From: Dongia sedimenti
GTDB lineage: Bacteria; Pseudomonadota; Alphaproteobacteria; Dongiales; Dongiaceae
Assembly (NCBI GenBank): GCA_030715195.1
Contig: JAUYVI010000001.1
Span: forward strand, 744,001 to 808,000
DNA: 64,000 nt
Reading direction: 5' to 3'
The translations under genes and the position numbers were made by a program. Positions 57,091 to 64,000 of this stretch are shown here, one piece after another. Positions within the stretch are counted from its first letter, which is position 1; each line of letters begins with the position of its first letter. The notes beneath the pieces were generated by a model. The model ran no database searches, was not told the origin of the DNA, and saw only the letters and a list, made by a program, of their open reading frames with translations.

Positions 57091-57594
57091 ATGACCAGCG
57101 TTTACGACTTCACCGTCCGCGATCTCCACGAGCGAGAAGTGCCGCTCAGCCGATTTCGCGGCGAGGTGCTGCTGATCGTCAACACCGCGAGCCATTGCGG
57201 CTTCACCCCGCAATATGCCGGGCTGAACCAGCTGCATAAGGACCTGGCGCCGCGCGGCTTCTCGGTGCTGGCCTTTCCCTGCAACCAGTTCGGCGAGCAG
57301 GAGCCTGACGCGGCCGAGGTGATCGAGCGGTTCTGCCACCAGATCTATGACATCCGCTTTCCGATCTTCGCCAAAGTCGAGGTCAACGGCGCGCAGGCGC
57401 ATCCGCTCTTTCGCTGGCTGCGGCGCGAGGCGCGCGGCTTTCTCGGCACGCAATCGGTCAAGTGGAACTTCACCAAGTTCCTGATCGATCGCGCGGGGAA
57501 GCCGGTCCGGCGACTTGGCTCGATCGTGAAGCCCGATGCTATCCGGCCGCGGATCGAGCGGCTGCTCGGCGAGATCGGGGTGAAATTCGATTGA
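57091..57594 (+). CDS. Glutathione peroxidase family protein
   Basis: 167 aa; reduces hydroperoxides with thioredoxin or glutathione. Peroxidatic C36 in VNTASHCGFTPQYAGL, Gln in LAFPCNQFGEQEP, and Trp-Asn in VKWNFTKFLIDRAG complete the catalytic tetrad, with Cys rather than selenocysteine. The ATG at 57091 opens MTSVYDFTVRDL. Oriented opposite to the pyrB-plsY-dprA-topA series that it interrupts. Confidence 0.93.
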   Translation: MTSVYDFTVRDLHEREVPLSRFRGEVLLIVNTASHCGFTPQYAGLNQLHKDLAPRGFSVLAFPCNQFGEQEPDAAEVIERFCHQIYDIRFPIFAKVEVNGAQAHPLFRWLRREARGFLGTQSVKWNFTKFLIDRAGKPVRRLGSIVKPDAIRPRIERLLGEIGVKFD

Positions 57595-57770
57595 TCACTC
57601 CGGCAGCGAGAATTCGGGCCGCGGAGCATGCCGGCGTGTCTGCCGAATATTCCTGAATTCACACGCTTGCTGCAGGGACTTTCTGCGCCGATCGTGGTAT
57701 GATCAGCACGCTGTTTGACATCGTGAACGCCGTATCGAAATTCGCGCCGGCGCGACCGTGATTGATGCTC

Positions 57771-58145
57771 TGCAACGCAGACCCGACGCAGACAGAATCC
57801 GAAGTAGACGCGGTGCGCGCTGCCGTCTCGTGCCGAGCTTGGACCCGGCTTTTACAGAACGCAGAATCGCTCCGCCGGCTGAAGCACATCAAAAGCATTC
57901 ATCGTCAGCGACTTGTTGTGCTTGAACGTCTCAAAAAAGGACCGATCCGGTAAAAGCCTGCAACGCAGACCCGACGCAGACGGAAGCGGCGTCGTTCGAC
58001 CGGTTCGCCGAGGACAAGGTTTACCCAGGGTTTACGGAACGAAGAATCGCTCGGTCGACGCGATCGAGAGAAAGGCCATCATCGTCAACGGCTTGGTTCG
58101 GATTTACGCCTCTGCACCGGGCCGCGGCCGTAAAGATAAGCGCGC
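57771..58145. repeat. Imperfect tandem duplication of about 188 bases in non-coding DNA
   Basis: A 23-base block beginning TGCAACGCAGACCCGACG occurs at 57771-57793 and again, identical, at 57959-57981. Further matching blocks follow at the same spacing: TTTACAGAACGCAGAATCGC near 57851 and TTTACGGAACGAAGAATCGC near 58032; CATCGTCAGCGACTTG and CATCGTCAACGGCTTG. In one frame both copies read CNADPTQTE and later FTERRIA, but frameshifts separate the blocks, suggesting decayed coding repeats. The wider gap 57595-58145 holds no intact gene I can support. Confidence 0.65.
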
Positions 58146-58823
58146 TCAGTTCTTTCCGTCGCTGAGCGGAGGACCGCCGTTGTGCCCCATCGCGGAATCG
58201 GCGGCCGGCGCCGGCTTCTTCTTGCCGATCTTCGGCTCCTCGCCCTTGAGCAGGCGGCGGATGTTCTCGTGGTGGCGGATCCAGACGAGGATGGCCACGC
58301 CGATGCCGAACCAGACCAGCGGCGGCGTGCCCAGCCAGATCGCGTAGACCGGGGCGAGCGCCACAGCGAGCAAAGCGGAGAGGGAGGAGTAGCGGAAAAT
58401 CAGCGCGATGATCAGCCACGACAGGCAGGCGAGGATGCCGATCGGCCAGGCCAGCGCCAGCCAGGTGCCGAGCGCCGTGGCGACGCCTTTGCCGCCTTTG
58501 AACTTCAGCCAGACCGGGAAGACGTGGCCGAGGAAGGCGAAGGCGCCGGCGACCACGGCGAGGTCGTCCTGGACCACGCGGGCGAGCAGCACTGCCGCGG
58601 CACCCTTGCCGCCGTCGAGCAGCAGGGTCGCGAGCGCCAGCCCCTTGTTGCCGGTGCGCAGCACGTTGGTGGCGCCGATATTGCCGGAGCCGATGTTGCG
58701 GATGTCGCCCAGTCCGGCCAGCCGGGTCAGCAGCAGGCCGAACGGGATCGAGCCCAGCAGATAGCCGAGCACCGCCGCGGCGATCAGGAAGGGGCCGTTC
58801 ATGTCGAGACCGATATCCGACAT
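58146..58823 (-). CDS. plsY: Glycerol-3-phosphate acyltransferase PlsY
   Basis: 225-aa inner-membrane enzyme transferring acyl from acyl-phosphate to glycerol-3-phosphate, the first step of phospholipid synthesis. Conserved motifs: [35 protein letters not shown], and [17 protein letters not shown]. The extended C-terminus ([20 protein letters not shown]) is hydrophilic. Its ATG overlaps the last base of the pyrC' stop (TGATG), so it is translationally coupled. Confidence 0.96.
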   Translation of the reverse strand: MSDIGLDMNGPFLIAAAVLGYLLGSIPFGLLLTRLAGLGDIRNIGSGNIGATNVLRTGNKGLALATLLLDGGKGAAAVLLARVVQDDLAVVAGAFAFLGHVFPVWLKFKGGKGVATALGTWLALAWPIGILACLSWLIIALIFRYSSLSALLAVALAPVYAIWLGTPPLVWFGIGVAILVWIRHHENIRRLLKGEEPKIGKKKPAPAADSAMGHNGGPPLSDGKN

Positions 58824-60169
58824 CAGGCCGTGCCCTCGGCCGCGAAGACCTGGCGGCCATCGACAAAGGTCCGGCGCACGGCGCCTTGCACCGGCCGTCC
58901 GTCATAGGGCGAGTTCTTCGACTTGCTGTGGAAGCTCGCGACATCGATCTTATGCTGTCGCTCCAGATCGATCAGCGTCATGTCGGCGGGAGCACCCTTG
59001 GCCAGCCGTCCCTGCGGCAGGCCGAGAATCTCGGCCGGGCGACTGGTCATGCATTTCAGCAGGTTCGAGAGCGAGACCGAGCGGTTGTGATAGAGGCCGA
59101 GGCTGACCGGGAGCAGCGTCTCCAGCCCGATCACGCCGCAAGCCGCCTGGGCGAAGGGCACGCGCTTGCTCTCCACGTCGTGGGGCGAATGGTCGCTGGC
59201 GATGCAGTCGATGATCCCTTCGGCGACGGCGGCGGCGATGGCGCGCCGGTCGTTCTCGCCGCGCAGCGGCGGCGACAGCTTGGCGAAGGTGCGGTAGTCG
59301 CCGATCTCGGCCTCGTTCAGCGAGAAATAGGGCGGGGCGGTGTCGCAGGTGACATGCAGGCCCTCTTGCTTCGCGTTGCGGATTGCCTCGACCGCGGCAG
59401 CGGTGGAAACATGGGCCACGTGATAGCGGGCGCCCGACATGCGCACGAGGTGCAGATCGCGCTCGATCAGCATCACTTCGGCACAAGCCGGGATGCCGGG
59501 GAGGCCGAGCCGGGTCGCCAGCTCCCCGTTGTTCATGGCGCCGCCGGCGGCGAGACGCGGCTCTTCCGGATGCTGGATGATCAGCAGGCCGAAGGCCTTG
59601 GAGTAGTTGAGGGCGCGGCGCATGACCTGCGTATCGGCGACGGCGTTCAGCGCGTCGGTGAAGCCGAGCGCGCCGCTCTCCGCCAGCATGCCCATCTCGA
59701 CCAGATCCTTGCCCTCGAGGTTCCGGGTGAGGGCGCCGTAGCAATAGATCTTGGCCCGCTTGGTCTCGCGGGCGCGGCGGGCGATGAACTCGACCCCGGC
59801 GACGTCGTCGAGGATCGGATCGGTGTTGGGCAAGGTCACCATCGAGGTGACGCCGCCGGCAGCCGCCGCCAGGCTGCCGGTCTCGATCGTCTCCTGGTGC
59901 TCCTCGCCGGGCTCGCGCAGCTGGACCCGCATGTCGATCAGGCCGGGGCACAGCACGTCGCCGTTGCAGTCGATCACCTCGGCGCCCTCCGGCAGGCCGG
60001 TGCGGGTGATCTGCGGCCCGAGGTCGCGAATGACGCCGTCCTCGACCAGCACGCCGCCGGTCTCGTCGCGGTTGCTGGCCGGATCGATCAGCCGCGCATT
60101 GACCAGAGCCAGGGGACGGGTCTGGCGCTTGGGCGGGCGATTGCTGCCGATCGCTTGGCGGGTGCTCAT
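58823..60169 (-). CDS. Dihydroorotase-like protein lacking the HxH metal site (PyrC')
   Basis: 448 aa of the type I dihydroorotase family. The metal-binding signature DxHxHLRxPG reads [10 protein letters not shown], so both histidines are replaced. Other landmarks remain ([45 protein letters not shown]). Family knowledge: in Pseudomonas a non-catalytic PyrC' encoded with pyrB is needed for assembly of the aspartate transcarbamoylase dodecamer. The four-base overlap with pyrB fits that role; a functional dihydroorotase should then exist elsewhere in the genome. Confidence 0.9.
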   Translation of the reverse strand: MSTRQAIGSNRPPKRQTRPLALVNARLIDPASNRDETGGVLVEDGVIRDLGPQITRTGLPEGAEVIDCNGDVLCPGLIDMRVQLREPGEEHQETIETGSLAAAAGGVTSMVTLPNTDPILDDVAGVEFIARRARETKRAKIYCYGALTRNLEGKDLVEMGMLAESGALGFTDALNAVADTQVMRRALNYSKAFGLLIIQHPEEPRLAAGGAMNNGELATRLGLPGIPACAEVMLIERDLHLVRMSGARYHVAHVSTAAAVEAIRNAKQEGLHVTCDTAPPYFSLNEAEIGDYRTFAKLSPPLRGENDRRAIAAAVAEGIIDCIASDHSPHDVESKRVPFAQAACGVIGLETLLPVSLGLYHNRSVSLSNLLKCMTSRPAEILGLPQGRLAKGAPADMTLIDLERQHKIDVASFHSKSKNSPYDGRPVQGAVRRTFVDGRQVFAAEGTA

Positions 60170-61131
60170 GTGTTGGCACCGGTGAGATCGCGGGTCAGCG
60201 CATCGAGGCAGGCCATGCGGACCGCGACGCCCATCTCGACCTGCTCGCGGATGACCGAGCGGTTGATGTCGTCGGCCAATTCGGAATCGATCTCGACGCC
60301 CCGGTTCATCGGGCCGGGATGCATGATGATGGCGTCCGGCTTGGCGATTTCCAGCTTGTCGTAGTCGAGGCCGTAGAAGTGGAAGTATTCGCGGATCGAC
60401 GGCACGTAGGCGCCCTGCATGCGCTCGAGCTGAAGGCGCAGCATCATGACGACGTCGGCATCCTTCAGGCCCTTGCGCATGTCGGTGAAGACCTCGACCC
60501 CCATCTTGTCGATCTGCGAGGGCAGGAGGGTGGTGGGCGCGATCACCCGCACCTTGGCGCCGAGCTTGGTGAGCAGGTGGATATTGGAGCGCGCGACCCG
60601 GCTGTGCAGCACGTCGCCGCAGATCGCGACGATCAGGCCCTGGATCCGGCCGCGCCGGCGCCGGATGGTCAGCGCATCGAGCAGGGCCTGGGTCGGGTGT
60701 TCGTGGCGGCCGTCGCCGGCATTGACCACGGCGCCGTCCACCTTTTGTGACAGCAGGCTGACCGCGCCGGATTCCGGGTGGCGGACGATCAGCACGTCCG
60801 GCCCCATCGCATTCAAGGTCATCGCCGTGTCGAGCAGGGTCTCGCCCTTCTTGATCGAGCTGGTGCTGACCGCCATGTTGATCACGTCGGCGCCGAGCCG
60901 CTTGGCCGCCAGCTCAAACGAGGTCAGGGTCCGGGTCGAGTTCTCGAAGAACAGGTTCATGACCGTACGGCCGCTCAGCAGGCTGCGGGCGCGGTGGTCG
61001 TCCTTGGGTCGCTCGGCGTAAGACTGGGAAAGATCGAGCAACCGGGTGATCTCATCCGCCGAAAGTCCTTCGATTCCCAGCAGATGCCGGTGGGGATAGA
61101 AGGCGGCGGGCTTGCGGGCGGGGTCGCTCAT
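60166..61131 (-). CDS. pyrB: Aspartate transcarbamoylase catalytic chain
   Basis: 321 aa; condenses carbamoyl phosphate and aspartate, committing step of pyrimidine synthesis. Carbamoyl-phosphate site [22 protein letters not shown] (STRT) near residue 65, [12 protein letters not shown] near 145, and [18 protein letters not shown] near 285. First gene of pyrB-pyrC'-plsY, overlapping pyrC' by four bases. Divergent from the AI-2E family transporter gene. Confidence 0.97.
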   Translation of the reverse strand: MSDPARKPAAFYPHRHLLGIEGLSADEITRLLDLSQSYAERPKDDHRARSLLSGRTVMNLFFENSTRTLTSFELAAKRLGADVINMAVSTSSIKKGETLLDTAMTLNAMGPDVLIVRHPESGAVSLLSQKVDGAVVNAGDGRHEHPTQALLDALTIRRRRGRIQGLIVAICGDVLHSRVARSNIHLLTKLGAKVRVIAPTTLLPSQIDKMGVEVFTDMRKGLKDADVVMMLRLQLERMQGAYVPSIREYFHFYGLDYDKLEIAKPDAIIMHPGPMNRGVEIDSELADDINRSVIREQVEMGVAVRMACLDALTRDLTGANT

Positions 61132-61244
61132 CGACCGCGCATCATAGGGGCGGCCGGCCCGAGGTCAACGATTCGTGGCGGTCTTTTTGCACCCGCAATA
61201 TGATAGCTTGAAGACCGCCGGAGAGGCGCTATTTCAGAACCCAG

Positions 61245-62318
61245 ATGAAGCATCGCTCGCAAGTCGCTGCCAAACCCGAGACCCGGATCGAGCCGGTCCG
61301 CTACCCCGACCAGCGGCTGATGTTCCGCTGCGATGTCGCGGCCTGGGTGATCATGGGGATCACCCTGGTGGCGGTGCTGTGGCTGCACCTGATCGCCGGG
61401 CTGCTGGCCGGGCTGATGGTCTTCGAGCTGGTCCAGGTCATTTCGGCGCGGCACCATTATATCGGCGTCAGCCGCCGGGCCGGCGGCTGGATCGCGGTCG
61501 GCCTGGTCGCGCTGGTGGTCGTGCTGGCCTTGGTGCTCGGCGGCCTGAGCGTTGCCAATATCGTCACCGACAAGTCGGACAACCTGCCGGCCCTGGTCCG
61601 GAAGATGGCCGACATCATCGGTTCGGCCCGGGCCTATCTGCCGCCTTGGGCGCGCGAATACCTGCCGGCCAACGTGAACGAGATCGAGAACACCGCCGCG
61701 GCATGGCTGCGGGCGAACGCCCGGGAGCTGCAGGCGTTCGGCGAGCGGGCCGGGGGCATGCTGCTGCATCTGCTGGTCGGCATGATCATCGGTGCCATGG
61801 TCGCGCTGACCGATCTCCGACCGACCCGCGAGCTGCCGGTCCTGTCGCGGGCGCTGGAGCAGCGGGTGTCGCGCCTCGGCCAGTCGTTCCGCCGCATCGT
61901 CTTCGCGCAGATCCGCATCTCGGCCCTGAACACCTTCCTGACCGCGATCTACCTGGTGGTGATCCTGCCGCTCCTCGGGGTCAATCTGCCGCTGACCAAG
62001 ACCATGATCCTGGTCACCTTCGTGGCCGGCTTGATGCCGGTCATCGGCAATCTCATTTCCAACACCGTCATCGTGGTGGTCAGCCTCAGCGTCTCGATCT
62101 ACGCCGCGCTGGGCTCGCTGGTCTTCCTGGTCGCGATCCACAAGCTCGAGTATTTCGTCAACGCGCGGATCATCGGCGGGCAGATCCACGCCCGGGCCTG
62201 GGAATTGCTGCTGGCCATGCTGGTGATGGACGCCGTCTTCGGCATCCCCGGTGTGATCGCCGCGCCGATCTACTACGCCTACATCAAGGACGAGCTCCGG
62301 GCGCGCGGGCTGGTCTAG
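61245..62318 (+). CDS. AI-2E family transporter / PerM-like membrane protein
   Basis: 357 aa with about eight hydrophobic segments. VIMGITLVAVLWLHLIAGLLAGLM at the N-terminus, a soluble central region, then QIRISALNTFLTAIYLVVILP, FVAGLMPVIGNLISNTVIVVVSLS and a C-terminal EYFVNARIIGGQIHARAWELL with IPGVIAAPIYYAYIKDEL, the conserved UPF0118 end. Exports an unknown small solute; several homologues are ion-coupled exporters rather than AI-2 transporters. Confidence 0.85.
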   Translation: MKHRSQVAAKPETRIEPVRYPDQRLMFRCDVAAWVIMGITLVAVLWLHLIAGLLAGLMVFELVQVISARHHYIGVSRRAGGWIAVGLVALVVVLALVLGGLSVANIVTDKSDNLPALVRKMADIIGSARAYLPPWAREYLPANVNEIENTAAAWLRANARELQAFGERAGGMLLHLLVGMIIGAMVALTDLRPTRELPVLSRALEQRVSRLGQSFRRIVFAQIRISALNTFLTAIYLVVILPLLGVNLPLTKTMILVTFVAGLMPVIGNLISNTVIVVVSLSVSIYAALGSLVFLVAIHKLEYFVNARIIGGQIHARAWELLLAMLVMDAVFGIPGVIAAPIYYAYIKDELRARGLV

Positions 62319-63532
62319 ACGATACCCCTCGCGCGCAGCGCCGCGATCTCCTTGTCTTCCATATGCAGCAGCTCCTTCAGCACCTCGTCGGTGTGCTGGC
62401 CGCAGGTCGGCGGCGGGAGTTTGTAATCGACGGGCGAGTCCGAAAGCTTGATCGGGTTGCCGATCAGATCGACATGGCCGGACCCGGCCATCGGATGCGG
62501 CATGCGCACCTTCATGCCCCGCGCCAGGACTTGCGGGTCGGAGAAGACCTGGCCGATATCGTTGACCGGGCCGACCGGCACGCCGAGCTTCTCCAACCCT
62601 TCCATCCAATACGCGGTCGGTTTGGTTTCGGTGACGGCATTGACCAGGCGATAGCATTCCACCCGGTTCTTGACCCGCGCCGGATTGGTCTTGAAACGCT
62701 CGTCCGCGGCCCATTCCTGTTTGCCGGCGAAGGCGCAGAATTTCTGGAACTGGGAATCGTTGCCGACCGCGAGAATGAAGAAACCATCGGCCGACTTCAC
62801 CACCGAATAGGGCACGATCGAGGGATGCTCGTTGCCGAGCCGCTGCGGCACCTGGCCCGAGGTGAGGTACTGCAGCCCGGCGTTCGCCAGCCAGCCGACC
62901 TGGGAGTCGAGCAGGCTCATGTCGATGTACTGTCCATGGCCGGTGACATGGCGATTCTGCAGAGCGGCGAGGATCGCGGTCGAGGTGAAGATGCCGGTCA
63001 CGATGTCGGTCGCCGCGACGCCGACCTTGGTCGGCGCGCCGTCGCCCTGGCCGGTGATGCTCATGATGCCGCCCATGCCCTGGGCCAGGAAATCGTAGCC
63101 GGCGCGATGGGCATAGGGCCCGGTCTGGCCGAAGCCGGTGATCGAGCAATAGATCAATCGCGGGAACTCGAGCTTCAGCTCTTCATAGTTCAGGCGATAC
63201 TTGGCCATATCGCCGACCTTGAAATTCTCGATGAAGATGTCGCAGCGCGCGATCAGCAGCCGCGCCAGCGCCTGACCTTCCGGCTTGGAGATATCGAGGG
63301 TCACCGAGCGCTTGTTGCGGTTGATGGCGAGATAATAGGCGCTTTCGGTGGTGTCGTTGCCGGCGGAGTCCTTGACGAAGGGCGGGCCCCATTTGCGCGT
63401 GTCGTCGCCCGCACCGGGCCGCTCGATCTTGATGATATCCGCGCCGAGATCACCGAGAATCTGCGTGCACATCGGCCCCGCCAGGATGCGCGTCAAATCG
63501 AAAACCCGAAGGCCGGTCAGCGGTCCGGACAT
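62315..63532 (-). CDS. CaiB/BaiF family class III CoA-transferase
   Basis: 405 aa. Family features: LTGLRVFDLTRILAGPMCTQILGDLGADIIKIERPG at the N-terminus, NRNKRSVTLDISKPEGQAL, VENFK-type FIENFKVGDMAKY, GYDFLAQGMGGIMSITG, and the catalytic Asp in YIDMSLLDSQVG near residue 170. Moves CoA between organic acids; substrate unknown. GGGAG precedes the ATG at 63532. It overlaps the convergent AI-2E gene by four bases at the stops. Confidence 0.92.
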   Translation of the reverse strand: MSGPLTGLRVFDLTRILAGPMCTQILGDLGADIIKIERPGAGDDTRKWGPPFVKDSAGNDTTESAYYLAINRNKRSVTLDISKPEGQALARLLIARCDIFIENFKVGDMAKYRLNYEELKLEFPRLIYCSITGFGQTGPYAHRAGYDFLAQGMGGIMSITGQGDGAPTKVGVAATDIVTGIFTSTAILAALQNRHVTGHGQYIDMSLLDSQVGWLANAGLQYLTSGQVPQRLGNEHPSIVPYSVVKSADGFFILAVGNDSQFQKFCAFAGKQEWAADERFKTNPARVKNRVECYRLVNAVTETKPTAYWMEGLEKLGVPVGPVNDIGQVFSDPQVLARGMKVRMPHPMAGSGHVDLIGNPIKLSDSPVDYKLPPPTCGQHTDEVLKELLHMEDKEIAALRARGIV

Positions 63533-63602
63533 GAAGACTCCCATGCATTCCTGCCGCCAATCTCTGCGGGCGGATGGGCAAAAGCAAGCGGGGAGTGAAG
63601 CG

Positions 63603-64000
63603 TCAGTCGCGCCTGAACGCGATCGTGGTGCCGAGGCCGACCAGGACCGAGCCGGAGATCCAGTTCTGCAGCTTCTGGAAGATTGGACGCCGGCGGAGCA
63701 AGGCGGCGGCCTTGCCGGAGAGGATGGCGACGACGGCGTCGCAGGGAATGGCGGTCAGCGTGACGATGCAGCCAAGCAGCAAAAGCTGCGGCGCCAGCGG
63801 GCCCGCATGCGGATCGGCGAATTGCGGCAGGAAGGCCAGGAAGAACAGCGCCGTCTTCGGGTTCAGGATCTCGACGACGCAGCTCTCGCGGAACACACGC
63901 CCCAGCGGCTTCCTTGGCAGGAGCGCGTCGGGATTGAGCGCCGCCGATTTCGCGAGCAGCATCTTCAATCCGAGAAAGACCAGATATCCGGCGCCGGCGA
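63603..64000 (-). CDS. LysE/RhtB family amino-acid exporter, N-terminus outside window
   Basis: Partial: the frame is open to the window edge, so the first part is missing. About 132 codons of the C-terminal portion are present, including AGAGYLVFLGLKMLLAK, the diagnostic FRESCVVEILNPKTALFFLAFLPQF (NPK motif) and two more helices ending GLGTTIAFRRD. Exports amino acids or homoserine lactones; substrate not determined. An internal ATG at 63968 is not the true start because family sequence continues upstream of it. Confidence 0.88.
   Translation of the reverse strand, partial: AGAGYLVFLGLKMLLAKSAALNPDALLPRKPLGRVFRESCVVEILNPKTALFFLAFLPQFADPHAGPLAPQLLLLGCIVTLTAIPCDAVVAILSGKAAALLRRRPIFQKLQNWISGSVLVGLGTTIAFRRD

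Overview
The window is about 64 kb of GC-rich chromosome with dense, strongly biased coding. It most resembles an alphaproteobacterium of the Rhodospirillales type. Supporting evidence is DivK and PleD side by side next to a zinc-ribbon DinB, a class I PHA synthase, an EipB/DUF1849 envelope protein, and the gene order pyrB-pyrC'-plsY ... dprA-topA ... rnr ... Nudix-rpmG. It looks like core genome with accessory genes set in. I saw no phage, transposase, CRISPR array, rRNA or convincing tRNA.

Layout. 1-2 kb: end of polyphosphate kinase, then exopolyphosphatase. 2-6 kb: ribonuclease D followed by two tandem GT-C type membrane glycosyltransferases. 6-11.5 kb: aspartyl-tRNA synthetase, an agmatine-deiminase-like protein lacking key residues, a TauD-type dioxygenase and a DapA-family aldolase. 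11.9-16.6 kb: a complete importer (binding protein, two permeases, ATPase) with a metallophosphoesterase converging on it and a weak Pho-box-like site upstream. 16.8-23.7 kb: a glutathione transferase, a catalytically dead HtrA-like PDZ protein, a large hybrid-less sensor kinase, a Nudix hydrolase and an ABC exporter. 24-27.4 kb: sulfate importer genes cysA, cysW and cysT, with an Rrf2-family regulator sharing an operator-like sequence with the cys promoter. 27.5-32.8 kb: MurJ, a histone-H1-like protein, a hydroxyacid dehydrogenase, EipB and DNA polymerase IV. 33-37.2 kb: DivK, PleD, then two duplicated secreted pentapeptide-repeat proteins and a DUF1194 protein linked by overlapping reading frames. 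37.3-42.8 kb: a methyltransferase, ribosomal protein L33, a Nudix hydrolase and two S41 (Ctp) lipoprotein proteases, the second lacking its catalytic dyad. 42.9-50 kb: RNase R, a cupin, an LpxR-like outer-membrane protein, a small conserved protein, PHA synthase and a CBS-domain protein. 50-64 kb: a ferric-reductase-like flavoprotein, a stand-alone condensation-fold enzyme behind a strong hairpin, topA, dprA, a glutathione peroxidase, a non-coding tandem repeat, plsY, a metal-site-deficient dihydroorotase, pyrB, an AI-2E family transporter, a CoA-transferase and the start-truncated end of a LysE exporter.

The most striking theme is that four enzyme-family genes have lost residues known to be essential in their families: agmatine deiminase, HtrA, S41 protease and dihydroorotase. 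The last is a known non-catalytic partner of aspartate transcarbamoylase; the other three look worth following up. Regulatory signals seen directly are a shared Rrf2-type operator, a hairpin that buries the ribosome-binding site of the condensation-fold gene, several palindromic intergenic repeats, and a clear intrinsic terminator upstream of the DapA-family gene. All family assignments come from reading translated sequence against remembered motifs; no searches were run.
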